Shown: positions 55,855-64,000, counted from the first letter of the stretch. The stretch is 64,000 nucleotides of DNA from CAVSJR01 sp963728285 (GCA_963728285.1 CAVSJR010000005.1:310001-374000); one strand, 5' to 3'. Program-made: numbers and translations. The notes: generated by a model from the letters alone, not told the origin.

Positions 55855-56165
55855 AGCTGCCGAGCATCCTCCGCAAATATGCCGCTGGGGATGCCCAGGT
55901 CGACGCCGACGGCGCCACGCTCCGCGACGTGCTGGCCAACCTCGAGGGGTCGTATCCGGGGATCACGAAGAACGTGGTGACCGAGGACGGGGGCCTTCAT
56001 CGCTTCATCAACGTGTACGTGAACGACGAGGACGTCCGCTACTTGGGTTCACTGGAGACGCCGGTTTCCGACGGCGACGTGGTGTCGATTCTCCCCGCTG
56101 TTGCTGGAGGTCGAGGGCAGGAGTCGTCGTGCTCGACCGCGCTTCGCACATCGTGTGACACCTAG
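55839..56165 (+). CDS. cysO: CysO/MoaD-like ubiquitin-fold sulfur carrier with C-terminal extension
   Basis: 108 residues. KLPSILRKYAAGD, LHRFINVYVNDEDVRYLG and VVSILPAVAGG match CysO almost to its end. In Mycobacterium the protein ends at that diglycine, which is made a thiocarboxylate and gives its sulfur to CysM. Here the GG is at residues 90-91 and a 17-residue tail (RGQESSCSTALRTSCDT) follows. The tail would have to be cut for function, possibly by the neighbouring JAMM peptidase; or the native stop was lost when the inverted delta-60 gene was inserted. The stop shares CTAG with that gene. Confidence 0.88.
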   Translation: MSVRVKLPSILRKYAAGDAQVDADGATLRDVLANLEGSYPGITKNVVTEDGGLHRFINVYVNDEDVRYLGSLETPVSDGDVVSILPAVAGGRGQESSCSTALRTSCDT

Positions 56166-57529
56166 CTCGACGTGGTCCGTTCGCTGAATGCGAACAGCGC
56201 GAAGTCCCATCGCCACCGGCTCCCTCCGTGGGCGCTCCCGCCGACGATGAGGTTCGTCGGGGTTACGGCGACGTCCGAGGGACTGTTCTCGAAGGGCACG
56301 TCCGCGAGGCCGATTCCGTCCGAGGCGAACCTTCGATCCAGGGCTCCACTCGGCGTCAGGCGGATGATCGCCGTCTCCGGACCGTAGGGACGGCCGGTGT
56401 GGCCAACCTCCCAGCTCGCGGCGACGATCCGATCGGCGTCGTCGATGTCGATGTGTCCGGTGATCTGGACCTTCGGATCGGTAGTACGCAGGACCACGCG
56501 GCCGTTTCTCCCGAACGTCTCGTCCAGTTCGCCACCCCGGTGAAGGCGAGCGAACAGCCCCACCCTCGGCGAGTACCCGCGGCCGGCGAGCACGAGCGAC
56601 CCGTCGCCCTGGACGGCCAGGCTGTCTAGGCCCGCCAGCTTCGCCTCGACGCCGGGGAAGAACCGGACGAGCGTGCGCCCCCCGCGGCCGAATCCCGAAT
56701 CCCGGGTGCCGTCCACGAGCAGGCGGGCCACGCCCATCAAGCTCTGCAGGCCCCCGTCGTCGGAGCCGGGAGGCGGAGGCAGGTGACGAAAGACGGACCC
56801 TCCGACCACGACGCGCCCGCGCCCGCCGATCGTCAGATCATGCAGCCAGTCGGTCCTGCCGCCGAAGTCGACCGTGGCCACGCCGTCCCGACCGAATGAA
56901 TGGTCCATGCGCCCGTCCGGCGACAGACGGACCAGCGCGAAGTCGACCTCGGAGCCGGGGACGACGATGGACCCGCCCACGATGATCGAGCCGTCGCCTC
57001 CCACGCCGATCGCGGCTCCTTCGTCGAGGAACTGCGGTGAGGAGATCACGGCCCGCCCCCGGTCGCCGAATGCCCGATCCGGTGTTCCATCCGCCTCGTA
57101 GCGGAACACGGTCATGGGCTCGACGACGAGGATCTTGCCGTCCGGCTGGAGCGCGATGTCGATCGGCCCCGGCTCGCCCCGGATGGCGATGATCCTCCGA
57201 CCAGAGTTGTGAGCGCCGAAGGAAGGATCCGGGCTCCCGTCGGGCAGGAATCGGATCATCGCCAGCTGGCGAACGCCGTCCACGACCGTGGATCCGATTT
57301 CGACGATCCGGCCGTTTGGCTGGACCACGAGACGGTGTCCGAAGTCGTCGGCGGCTTTGTCCTTCGGGCAACATCGAAAGCCGGCGTGGACCCATCCCTC
57401 CCCACCACCGAAGTCAGGATCGAGGTCAGCCGCGCCCGCTGACACCGCATGGAACCCAAGGACTAACGTCGAGAGGACGGCGAGGCTCCAGCTCGTCAGC
57501 CGGCGCGGCCGTTGACGTGGCGAGGTCAT
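56162..57529 (-). CDS. Secreted delta-60 repeat protein (beta-propeller-like)
   Basis: 455 residues. A signal peptide (SWSLAVLSTLVLGFHAVSAGA) is followed by about seven repeats of the delta-60 type: each ends with a phrase like LSPDGRMDHSFGRDGVATV and has VQGDGSLVLAGR, LQPDGKILVV. These 50-60 residue repeats form a propeller on the cell surface; the ligand is unknown. The gene is inverted relative to the cys block and separates cysO from cysM, which are adjacent in Mycobacterium, so it looks like an insertion. No mobile element borders it. Confidence 0.88.
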   Translation of the reverse strand: MTSPRQRPRRLTSWSLAVLSTLVLGFHAVSAGAADLDPDFGGGEGWVHAGFRCCPKDKAADDFGHRLVVQPNGRIVEIGSTVVDGVRQLAMIRFLPDGSPDPSFGAHNSGRRIIAIRGEPGPIDIALQPDGKILVVEPMTVFRYEADGTPDRAFGDRGRAVISSPQFLDEGAAIGVGGDGSIIVGGSIVVPGSEVDFALVRLSPDGRMDHSFGRDGVATVDFGGRTDWLHDLTIGGRGRVVVGGSVFRHLPPPPGSDDGGLQSLMGVARLLVDGTRDSGFGRGGRTLVRFFPGVEAKLAGLDSLAVQGDGSLVLAGRGYSPRVGLFARLHRGGELDETFGRNGRVVLRTTDPKVQITGHIDIDDADRIVAASWEVGHTGRPYGPETAIIRLTPSGALDRRFASDGIGLADVPFENSPSDVAVTPTNLIVGGSAHGGSRWRWDFALFAFSERTTSS

Positions 57530-57701
57530 CCCTCGGGACCGTATTCGCCACGGCTGCCTCGGCCATCATGCAGACGCCTTATGGGATGTACGTGGTGTGG
57601 GAGTCCTCGGGCGAGCACGTCGACCCCGACCGGGCCCGGACGAATCGTCGATGCATGGAGCGATGCCCGTCGCCGGCGGCTGATCGCCGCCCGCAGCCTG
57701 G

Positions 57702-57707
57702 GATAAT
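57702..57707 (+). promoter_or_regulatory. -10-like hexamer of a possible leaderless cysM mRNA
   Basis: GATAAT (5 of 6 to TATAAT) lies 6 nt before GTG 57714, and no ribosome site is present. It gives cysM its own promoter after the inserted delta-60 gene. Confidence 0.5.
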
Positions 57708-57713
57708 CGGGCC

Positions 57714-58646
57714 GTGCGCTACGACGACATCCTGGACGCCATCGGGAATACGCCGCTCGTCGGCATGCGGCGCATGACCCCGAAGCCGGGCGTGCGGTTG
57801 TGGGCCAAGCTCGAGGGGAACAACCCAACAGGGTCGACCAAAGACCGGATCGCGCTGCGGATGGTCGAGGCGGCCGAGGCCTCCGGCGAGCTGACGCCGG
57901 ACAAGCACATCCTCGAGCCCACCTCCGGCAACACGGGCATCGCCCTCGCGATGGTCGCTCAGCGCAAGGGCTACCAGCTCACCGTCGTGATCCCGGACAA
58001 CGCGAGCCCCGAGCGGGTCCAGCTCCTCGAGCTCTTCGGCGCCGAGATCGTCCCCTCGCCCGGCGATAAGGGAACGAACGGCTCGATCGAGGTCGCCCGC
58101 GCGCTCGCCCGCGACGACAAGTACTACATGCCGTTTCAGTACGGGAACCCGGCGAACCCGCTCGCCCACTACGAGGGGACGGCGGCCGAGATCATCCGCG
58201 ACCTTCCGGAGCTGACGCACTTCGTCGCCGGCCTCGGCACGGGCGGCTCGCTGACCGGCGCCGGCAGGCGCCTGCACGAGCACGATCCCGGCGTGGTGAT
58301 CGTCGCGGCGGAGCCCGAGCTCGGCGATCTCGTCTACGGGTTGCGCTCGATGGACGAGGGGTTCATCCCGCCGATCTTCGATGAGTCGGTGCCCGACAGG
58401 AAGTTCTTGGTCAACTCCTCAGACTCGCTTCGCGCGACCCGGGCCGTCACCGAACGCGAGGGGATCTTCGCCGGCATCTCGTCCGGCGCGGTGGTACACA
58501 CGGCCATGCGACTCGCGCAGGAGATCGACGAGGGCGACATCGTGTGCCTGCTCGCCGACGGAGGGTGGAAGTATCTCTCGACCAACGCCTGGGCCCCCGA
58601 GCTCGAGCGGGCCGAGAAGGGCGTCGAGGAGTCGCTCTGGTGGTGA
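57714..58646 (+). CDS. cysM: CysO-dependent cysteine synthase CysM
   Basis: 310 residues. PLP-binding Lys is in NPTGSTKDRIA, and TSGNTGIALA and GLGTGGSLTGAGR hold the cofactor phosphate. The Arg-rich pocket and the C-terminal VEESLWW resemble Mycobacterium CysM, which uses O-phosphoserine and CysO thiocarboxylate instead of sulfide. The presence of mec, moeB and cysO in the same block supports that reaction over the classical CysK route. The start GTG 57714 is directly followed by the conserved RYDDILDAIGNTPLV. Confidence 0.94.
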   Translation: MRYDDILDAIGNTPLVGMRRMTPKPGVRLWAKLEGNNPTGSTKDRIALRMVEAAEASGELTPDKHILEPTSGNTGIALAMVAQRKGYQLTVVIPDNASPERVQLLELFGAEIVPSPGDKGTNGSIEVARALARDDKYYMPFQYGNPANPLAHYEGTAAEIIRDLPELTHFVAGLGTGGSLTGAGRRLHEHDPGVVIVAAEPELGDLVYGLRSMDEGFIPPIFDESVPDRKFLVNSSDSLRATRAVTEREGIFAGISSGAVVHTAMRLAQEIDEGDIVCLLADGGWKYLSTNAWAPELERAEKGVEESLWW

Positions 58647-58697
58647 CCACCGGGTCGAGCTCCCCAGGCGCCGTCGAGATCGCGACCCGGACCTCCC

Positions 58698-59555
58698 GTG
58701 CCGGATAGCCGGCCGGTCGGGATCTTCGACTCGGGAGTCGGAGGCCTGACCGTGGCGAGGGCGATCCTGGATCTCCTGCCGCACGAGCCGCTCATTTACG
58801 TCGGCGACACCGCTCGGTTTCCGTACGGGCCGCGGCCGCAGGAGGAGATCCGGCGGTTCGCCGTGGAGATCGCCGCGTCGCTCGTGGCGCGTGACGTGAA
58901 GATGCTCGTCGTCGCCTGCAACTCCGTGGAGGTCTCGGCCATCGACGACGTCGCGGTCGCCGCGGGCGTCCCGGTGGTCGGCGTGATCGAGCCCGGGGCC
59001 CGCGCGGCGGTTCGCGCCACGCGCAACGGTGAGGTGGGCCTGATCGGCACGCAGGCCACCGTGTCGAGCGGCGCCTACGGTCGGGCCGTCCGCGCGGCCG
59101 ATCCCGAGGTCCGCCTCAGTTCGGTCGCCTGCCCCCTGTTCGTCGATCATGTGGAGCGAGGCGATACCTCGAGCCCGCAGCTGCGAGCCGCCGCCGTCCG
59201 GTATCTTGAGCCGTTGCGCGAGAGGGGGGTCGACACCTTGATCCTGGGATGCACCCACTACCCGATGCTGTCGGGGCTGCTCCAGCTCGAGATCGGACCC
59301 GACGTCGTGCTCGTGTCCTCGGCCGAGGAGACCGCGAAGGACGTGTACGGCACGCTGCTCGTCGCCGGGCTCGAATGCGAGGTTCCCGACTCGCCGACCG
59401 CATCCCCCGACCACGAGTTCCTGTGCACCGGCGATCCGGCCCGGTTCCAGGCGGTCGCCGGCCGCTTCCTCGCGCCGGAGGTCGCCGACGTCCGGGCCGC
59501 CCACCTCGAGCCCGCCGCCGGCGGGGCCTGGAGCGGGAGCGGCGAATGGAGCTGA
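58698..59555 (+). CDS. murI: Glutamate racemase
   Basis: 285 residues. FDSGVGGLTVARA holds the catalytic Asp, YVGDTARFPYG follows, and the two acid/base Cys are in VVACNSVEVSA and LGCTHYPML. It makes D-glutamate for peptidoglycan. The first Cys motif usually reads ACNTAS; here ACNSVE is a variation that keeps the Cys and Asn. The order cysM-murI matches Mycobacterium except for the missing rhomboid gene (Rv1337). The stop overlaps the next start by 10 bases. Confidence 0.95.
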   Translation: MPDSRPVGIFDSGVGGLTVARAILDLLPHEPLIYVGDTARFPYGPRPQEEIRRFAVEIAASLVARDVKMLVVACNSVEVSAIDDVAVAAGVPVVGVIEPGARAAVRATRNGEVGLIGTQATVSSGAYGRAVRAADPEVRLSSVACPLFVDHVERGDTSSPQLRAAAVRYLEPLRERGVDTLILGCTHYPMLSGLLQLEIGPDVVLVSSAEETAKDVYGTLLVAGLECEVPDSPTASPDHEFLCTGDPARFQAVAGRFLAPEVADVRAAHLEPAAGGAWSGSGEWS

Positions 59556-60298
59556 CCGTCCTCGGCACGTCGGGCACCTGGCCGGGTCCGGGCGGCGCCA
59601 CGAGCGGCTTCCTCGTGCAGCACGACGGGTTCAACCTCTGGGTGGATGCGGGGACGGGGACCTTCGCGCGACTTCAACAGCACATCGCCGTCGCCGACAT
59701 CCATGCGGTGCTCGTGACCCACGCCCATCCGGATCACTTCGTCGATCTGTATTCCTGTTTCTACGCACGTCATTACGGCGGGCTCGGCACCGACTCTCTT
59801 CCGCTCGTCTGCCCGCAGGACTTCTACGGCCACTTCGGGGAACTCGTCTCCGAGGGAGGCAAGGACGTCGCCGCGCAGGCGTTCGAGGTTCGCGCGACGG
59901 ACCCTGGGACCGCCTACGACCTCGGGCCCTTTCGCGTCGAGGCGTTCGAGATGGCCCATGTCGGCGTGAGCGCGCTGGGATTTCGGATCGAGGTGGAGGG
60001 CGCTTCGCTCGCATACACCGGCGACGCGGGGCCATCCGACGACGTCGTGAAGTTGGCACGCGACGCCGACGTGTTCCTGAGCGAGGCGACGTGGCAAGAC
60101 CAGGAGGACCTGTTGCCGTTCCACCTCTCCGCGCGTCAGGCGGGCGAGCACGCCGAGCGCGCCGGCGCCGGGCGGCTGCTCCTCACCCACATCTGGCCGA
60201 CGCTCGACGCCGCCACGTCGCTCGCCCAGGCCGCCGAGGCCTATACGGGTCCCGTGGAGCTCGCGGTCGAGGGTGCGCGGATCGAGGTGCGCCGATGA
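59546..60298 (+). CDS. Metallo-beta-lactamase fold hydrolase (Rv1339-like)
   Basis: 250 residues. The metal motif THAHPDHFVDL near residue 58, then MAHVGVSALGF, YTGDAGPSDD and HIWPTLD complete the ligand set of an MBL-fold hydrolase. The Mycobacterium homologue at this place (Rv1339) is an atypical cAMP phosphodiesterase, so a cyclic nucleotide is the best guess. ATG 59546 overlaps murI by 10 bases and its stop overlaps rph by 4, so the three are coupled. Confidence 0.9.
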   Translation: MELTVLGTSGTWPGPGGATSGFLVQHDGFNLWVDAGTGTFARLQQHIAVADIHAVLVTHAHPDHFVDLYSCFYARHYGGLGTDSLPLVCPQDFYGHFGELVSEGGKDVAAQAFEVRATDPGTAYDLGPFRVEAFEMAHVGVSALGFRIEVEGASLAYTGDAGPSDDVVKLARDADVFLSEATWQDQEDLLPFHLSARQAGEHAERAGAGRLLLTHIWPTLDAATSLAQAAEAYTGPVELAVEGARIEVRR

Positions 60299-61089
60299 GG
60301 GACGAGGCGCCGTCCACGGCCGATTCGCCCGCGCGAACGGAGGGGGCGGCCGGGGCCGTGCGGCCGGATGGTCGCGGGCCCGGGGACCTTCGGCCCGTCG
60401 AGTTCGAGCTCGGCTATCAGGAGTGGGCCGAGGGATCGCTGCTGTTCGAGATGGGACGAACCCGCGTCCTCGTCGCGGCCTCGGTCGAGGACCGGGCCCC
60501 GCGCTTTCTGCTCGGGTCCGGGAAGGGGTGGGTGACGGCCGAGTACTCCATGCTGCCGCGGGCCACGACGGAGCGAACCTCCAGGGAGGTCGGCCGCGGC
60601 CGTCCCTCGGGCCGAACCCAGGAGATCCAGCGGCTCATCGGACGCTCGCTTCGAGCCGTGACGGACATGGAACGACTCGGCGAGCGGACGATCACGATCG
60701 ACTGCGACGTCCTCCAGGCCGATGCGGGGACGCGGACAGCGTCGATCACGGCCGGCTACATCGCCCTCGCGCTCGCCGTCCGCTCGCTGCGCGAGCGCGG
60801 CGTGATCTCGGCCGACCCATTGCGCGATTCGGTCGCCGCCGTGAGCGTGGGGATGGTCGACGGACGGCCGGTGCTGGACCTCGCCTACGAGGAGGACGCT
60901 CGCGCGGATGTGGACTTCAACGTGGTCATGACCGGCTCGGGGGCGCTCGTGGAGGTGCAGGGGACCGCCGAGGGCGAGCCGTTCAGCCGCGAGCAGTTGA
61001 ACGAGCTCGTCGATCTGGCGGAGGTGGGCGTCCGTAGGCTCACCGAGATCCAACGCCGCGCGCTCGGCGACCCTGCAGCGACGCCGTGA
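60295..61089 (+). CDS. rph: Ribonuclease PH
   Basis: 264 residues. After about 22 acidic and Ala-rich residues, RPDGRGPGDLRPVEFELGY begins the RNase PH fold; LLPRATTER-like MLPRATTERTSREVGRGRPSGRTQEIQRLIGRSLR is the conserved phosphate/RNA-binding segment and ITIDCDVLQADAGTRTASI is the core. It trims the 3' end of tRNA precursors by phosphorolysis. ATG 60295 overlaps the MBL stop (ATGA). Confidence 0.95.
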   Translation: MRDEAPSTADSPARTEGAAGAVRPDGRGPGDLRPVEFELGYQEWAEGSLLFEMGRTRVLVAASVEDRAPRFLLGSGKGWVTAEYSMLPRATTERTSREVGRGRPSGRTQEIQRLIGRSLRAVTDMERLGERTITIDCDVLQADAGTRTASITAGYIALALAVRSLRERGVISADPLRDSVAAVSVGMVDGRPVLDLAYEEDARADVDFNVVMTGSGALVEVQGTAEGEPFSREQLNELVDLAEVGVRRLTEIQRRALGDPAATP

Positions 61090-61123
61090 GGACGGCCGCG
61101 GCGCGGAGGTCTACTACCGCACG

Positions 61124-61729
61124 GTGACGTTTCCCGAGGAGCTCGCCGTGGCGTCGCGAAACGCCCACAAGCTGCGAGAGATCCAGCGTATCTGCGCCGA
61201 CTGGCCGACGCGATGGGTGACGGTGCAGACCGACGCCCGGGACTGGCCCGAGGTCGAGGAGACGGGCGAGACGTACCTGGAGAACGCACTATTGAAGGCC
61301 AGGGCGATCGCCGAGGCCCTCGGCATGCCGGCCCTGGCCGACGACTCCGGGATCGAGGTCGACGCGCTCGGGGGCGCGCCCGGTCCGCGCTCCGCGCGCT
61401 ACGCCGGCGTCGGCGCGACCGACGACCGAAACCTCTCCGCGCTGATCCGCGCCCTCGCCGGCGTCCCCGGGCCGGGCAGGACCGCCCGCTACCGCTGCGT
61501 CGCCGCGGTTGCGTGGCCGGGCGGCCCGGAGGTCCGGGCCGAGGGCACGTGCGAGGGGAGCCTCATCGCCAAGCCGAGGGGGGCGAGGGGGTTCGGCTAC
61601 GACCCCATCTTCGTCCCCGCCGGCTGGGAGGAGACGATGGCCGAGCTGACGGACCAGCAGAAGGACCGCATCAGCCACCGGGGGCGGGCCCTTCGCGAGC
61701 TCAAGGACCGGCTCTCAGGTCCCGACTGA
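61124..61729 (+). CDS. rdgB: XTP/dITP pyrophosphatase (RdgB/HAM1)
   Basis: 201 residues. VASRNAHKLREIQRI is the substrate loop, ETGETYLENALLKARAIAEALGMPALADDSGIEVDALGGAPGPRSARYAG the core with metal Glu/Asp, and GFGYDPIF and ISHRGRAL the C-terminal contacts. It hydrolyses non-canonical purine triphosphates to monophosphates and keeps them out of DNA. The start is GTG 61124, 34 bases after rph; a TACTAC hexamer 6 nt before it is only a partial -10. Confidence 0.94.
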   Translation: MTFPEELAVASRNAHKLREIQRICADWPTRWVTVQTDARDWPEVEETGETYLENALLKARAIAEALGMPALADDSGIEVDALGGAPGPRSARYAGVGATDDRNLSALIRALAGVPGPGRTARYRCVAAVAWPGGPEVRAEGTCEGSLIAKPRGARGFGYDPIFVPAGWEETMAELTDQQKDRISHRGRALRELKDRLSGPD

Positions 61730-61733
61730 GTAT

Positions 61734-61772
61734 CAGGGGATGCACCCGTTGCCCGTGGGGGTGTATCCCCTG
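61734..61772. terminator. Hairpin after rdgB
   Basis: CAGGGGATGCACCC (61734-61747) and GGGTGTATCCCCTG (61759-61772) pair over 14 bases with one mismatch and an 11-nt loop. It begins 4 bases after the rdgB stop and ends 21 bases before the TTG proposed for the sensor kinase. No T run follows. It probably ends the cys-mur-rdg transcript. Confidence 0.5.
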
Positions 61773-61793
61773 GACGTGCATGGGAGGAGAGCG

Positions 61794-63332
61794 TTGGACG
61801 AGCCTGTGGCTCGCATCGAGGATCCCGCGCGCGACGTGGGGCGGTTTGCCGAGCTGATCGACGACCTCGACGCGGTCGTCTGGGAGTACCAGGTGGGCAG
61901 CGGCCGCTACACCTATATGAGCGCCGCCGTCGAGCGGACGCTCGGCTATCCGCCGGAGCGCTGGCTCGAGGATCCGGGCTTCTCCGACGCCGTCGCCCAT
62001 CCGGAGGATCGGGCGCTCGTTCGCGAGTTCTACGAGCGAATCGAGCGAGAGGGCGGCCACCACAGGATGGAATACCGCGCGATCGGCGCGGACGGACGCG
62101 AGGTCTGGACCCGGGACATCGTCCACGTGGTGGACCCGGGCGAGGGGCGCCCCCGCCTGGTTCGCGGCCTCTGTCTGGACATCACCGAGCGCAAGCGGGC
62201 CGAGTCCTCGTTGGCCGAGACCGAGGCGCGGTACCGATCCCTCATCGAGCAGATCCCCGCCGTCACCTACATCTGGGCGGCCGTCGGCGCCGGCTCGGAG
62301 CAGGCCGGTACCTACGTCAGCCCGCAGATCGAGGCGATCCTCGGGTATCCGCCCCACGAATGGCTGGTGGACCCGGATCTGTGGCGCAGCAGGGTCCACC
62401 CCGACGATGCCGCCCGGGTGCTCCCGGAGTTCGACCGATGCAGCCGGAGCGGCGACCCGTTCGACGCCGAGTACCGGATGGTTGCCCGGGACGGGAGGGT
62501 GGTGTGGCTGCACGATGAGGCCCACATCGTCGCGTGGGAGGAGGACGGGTCGCCCTCGCTCTGGCAGGGGGTCATGTTCGACATCACGGAGCGCCGCAGG
62601 ATCGAGAAGGAGCGGCAGACGCTGCTCGTCCGCCTCGTCCAGGCGCAGGAGGAGGAGCGACGGCGGATCGGCGGGGAGGTCCACGACGACTCCGTGCAGA
62701 AGATGACGGCCGTGGGGATCAGGATCGAGGCGCTGCGAAAGCGCGTGAGCGATCCGGAGGTCGTGGCGTCCGTCGATGAGCTCCACAGGTCGGTTCGGCT
62801 CTCGATCGCGCGACTTCGTCATCTGCTGTTCGAGCTGCGCCCGCCCTCGCTCGATCGGGACGGCCTCGCGACCGCGCTCCGCGAGTACCTGCAGCAGGCC
62901 GGGCCGGACGGCGGATTCTCCTGTGCGATGCAGAACGGCCTGCATCGGGAGCCGCCCATCGAGGTTCGCACCACGGCGTATCGCATCGCGCAGGAGGCGC
63001 TCGCGAACGTCCGCAAGCACGCGCGTGCCTCTCGAGTCGAGGTCCGGCTCGAACAGCGCGACGGGGGGTTCATCACGCGCATCGAGGACGACGGCCGAGG
63101 CTTCGACGACCCCGCCGTGGACACGGGTCGCCCGGGGCACCGGGGCCTCGCCACCATGCGTGAGCGCGCGGAGCTCGCGGGAGGGTGGCTGCAGATCGAG
63201 ACCACGAGGCGGCCGGCGGGCGACGGCGAGGAGCTCGCGACGTCCGGCCCGATCGAGACCACCACCGGAACCAGGGTCGAGTTCTGGCTGCCGTTCGCCG
63301 AGGACGGCCGGGGTGCCTTCGATGTCGCGTAA
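61794..63332 (+). CDS. PAS-PAS sensor histidine kinase (HisKA_3, NarL-type)
   Basis: About 512 residues, soluble. Two PAS domains (about 30-140 and 155-285) each end in LDITERK/FDITERR motifs, so PAC extensions are present. The dimerisation box is EEERRRIGGEVHDDSVQKM with the phosphorylated His, and the ATPase part has YRIAQEALANVRKHARA (N-box), DDGRGFDDP and GHRGLATMRERAELAGG. The start TTG 61794 has GGAGGAG upstream; ATG 61740 lies inside the hairpin and is less likely. The response regulator is not in the window. The stop overlaps the next kinase gene by 11 bases. Confidence 0.88.
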   Translation: MDEPVARIEDPARDVGRFAELIDDLDAVVWEYQVGSGRYTYMSAAVERTLGYPPERWLEDPGFSDAVAHPEDRALVREFYERIEREGGHHRMEYRAIGADGREVWTRDIVHVVDPGEGRPRLVRGLCLDITERKRAESSLAETEARYRSLIEQIPAVTYIWAAVGAGSEQAGTYVSPQIEAILGYPPHEWLVDPDLWRSRVHPDDAARVLPEFDRCSRSGDPFDAEYRMVARDGRVVWLHDEAHIVAWEEDGSPSLWQGVMFDITERRRIEKERQTLLVRLVQAQEEERRRIGGEVHDDSVQKMTAVGIRIEALRKRVSDPEVVASVDELHRSVRLSIARLRHLLFELRPPSLDRDGLATALREYLQQAGPDGGFSCAMQNGLHREPPIEVRTTAYRIAQEALANVRKHARASRVEVRLEQRDGGFITRIEDDGRGFDDPAVDTGRPGHRGLATMRERAELAGGWLQIETTRRPAGDGEELATSGPIETTTGTRVEFWLPFAEDGRGAFDVA

Positions 63333-64000
63333 GCATGAGGGCGTCGAGCCGACCGACGGCGGATCCGTGCTGCTGCGGGTCGAGCAGGTCCTCTCGAGCC
63401 GTTCGCCCGGGTTCGTCGTGGTGGTCGGGCTCCTCCTCCTCGCACTGATCTCCCTCATCGACGTGGTCACGGGGGCCGTGCTCGCGTTGCCCGAGTTCTT
63501 CTATCTGGTGCCGATCGCGGTGGTGACCTTCGCCCGCGGCCGCAAGACCGGGGCGCTCATGGCCGCCGCGAGCGCGGCGGCGTTCGGCGCGACCGAGATC
63601 GCCAACCACACGGTTCGCTTCAACAGCGGCGTCATGTACACGAACTTCCTCACCCGGTTCCTCATCTTCGAGGCGGTCAGCCTGATGATCGCCCCGATGC
63701 GCTCTGCGCTGCTGCGCCAACGGGGCCTGGGGCAGCGCGAGGCGGAGGCGGCGGAGCGCCTCCGGGCCCTGAACGGGCTCAAGGACACGCTCCTGCATGC
63801 CGTCTCGCACGATCTGAAGGGACCGATGGCGGCGATTCGCGGGTCGGTCAGCGTGCTCGAGCGGGCGGAGCAGCTGCACCTCACGCAGGAGCAGCGGCAG
63901 GAGATGATGATGCAGATCGCGGTCAGCGCGAGGAAGGCCGACAACCTCGTCAGCGATCTGCTCGATCTCGAGCGCCTGGATCGAGGGGTGTTGGATCCCG
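63322..64000 (+). CDS. Membrane sensor histidine kinase (cut by window end)
   Basis: 226 codons are visible. The N-terminal part has three to four membrane helices (FVVVVGLLLLALISLIDVVTG; FFYLVPIAVVTFA; GALMAAASAAAFG), a DUF4118-like or similar sensor, then a coiled linker and the HisKA box LLHAVSHDLKGPMAAIRGSV with the phosphorylated His. The ATPase domain lies beyond the window. ATG 63322 overlaps the stop of the preceding kinase by 11 bases, so both are translated together and may act on one regulator. Confidence 0.82.
   Translation, partial: MSRKHEGVEPTDGGSVLLRVEQVLSSRSPGFVVVVGLLLLALISLIDVVTGAVLALPEFFYLVPIAVVTFARGRKTGALMAAASAAAFGATEIANHTVRFNSGVMYTNFLTRFLIFEAVSLMIAPMRSALLRQRGLGQREAEAAERLRALNGLKDTLLHAVSHDLKGPMAAIRGSVSVLERAEQLHLTQEQRQEMMMQIAVSARKADNLVSDLLDLERLDRGVLDP

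Overview
The window is about 70% G+C chromosomal DNA that reads as an uncultured high-GC Gram-positive (Actinomycetota). The pointers are ftsEX next to smpB-ssrA, an actinobacterial LigB-type ATP-dependent ligase, a DUF222/HNH endonuclease gene behind a GAAC-N4-GTTC SOS box, a mec-cysO-cysM-murI-(MBL)-rph-rdgB block in the order known from Mycobacterium, several GTG/TTG starts, and many genes whose -10-like hexamer lies only 5-7 nt before the start codon, as in leaderless mRNAs. This supports a phylum only, not a genus. No tRNA, rRNA, CRISPR array, transposase or integrase was seen, and no gene-free stretch exceeds about 265 bases.

Layout. 1-4 kb: end of a large YfhO-like membrane protein gene, then ftsE-ftsX-smpB and tmRNA. 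4-10 kb: SOS-boxed HNH gene, ATP-dependent DNA ligase, flavin reductase, membrane-anchored phosphodiesterase, small secreted protein. 10-19 kb: GcvT-like protein divergent from two PYROXD2-like FAD oxidoreductases, EEP-family protein, DUF2277, DUF2071, PLP decarboxylase, MFS protein. 20-24 kb: complete osmoprotectant (OpuC-type) ABC importer. 23.6-31 kb: FAD disulfide oxidoreductase, agmatinase-like hydrolase, MoxR-DUF58-TgpA operon. 30.7-36.8 kb: SDR, Fpg/Nei glycosylase, kinase remnant, channel-like membrane protein, CGNR regulator, ABC-2 transporter. 36.9-41.2 kb (minus): operon of DrrA-like ATPase, DrrB-like permease, PhnD-like binding protein and DHA2 exporter. 41-54 kb: lon, class III aminotransferase, methyltransferase, CHRD protein, SDR, DUF885 peptidase-like protein, secreted GH-like protein, fabI/inhA-like reductase, zinc ribbon, Tat amidohydrolase, selD. 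54.5-61.7 kb: mec-moeB-cysO, an inverted delta-60 repeat gene, cysM-murI-MBL-rph-rdgB. 61.8-64 kb: two overlapping sensor kinases, the second cut by the window end.

Twelve genes are split by what looks like one extra base each, all in the same direction. This fits residual insertion errors of a long-read assembly better than gene decay. They are annotated here as single genes with the suspected site.

The most interesting points are: a CysO sulfur carrier whose diglycine is followed by 17 more residues, encoded beside its JAMM peptidase (Mec) and E1-like activator and preceded by an overlapping 7-codon reading frame with two Cys codons; a perfect 10-bp hairpin presenting the agmatinase start codon in its loop; a hairpin that competes with the tmRNA acceptor stem; and paired GGACC/GGTCC palindromes before a Tat-exported amidohydrolase.
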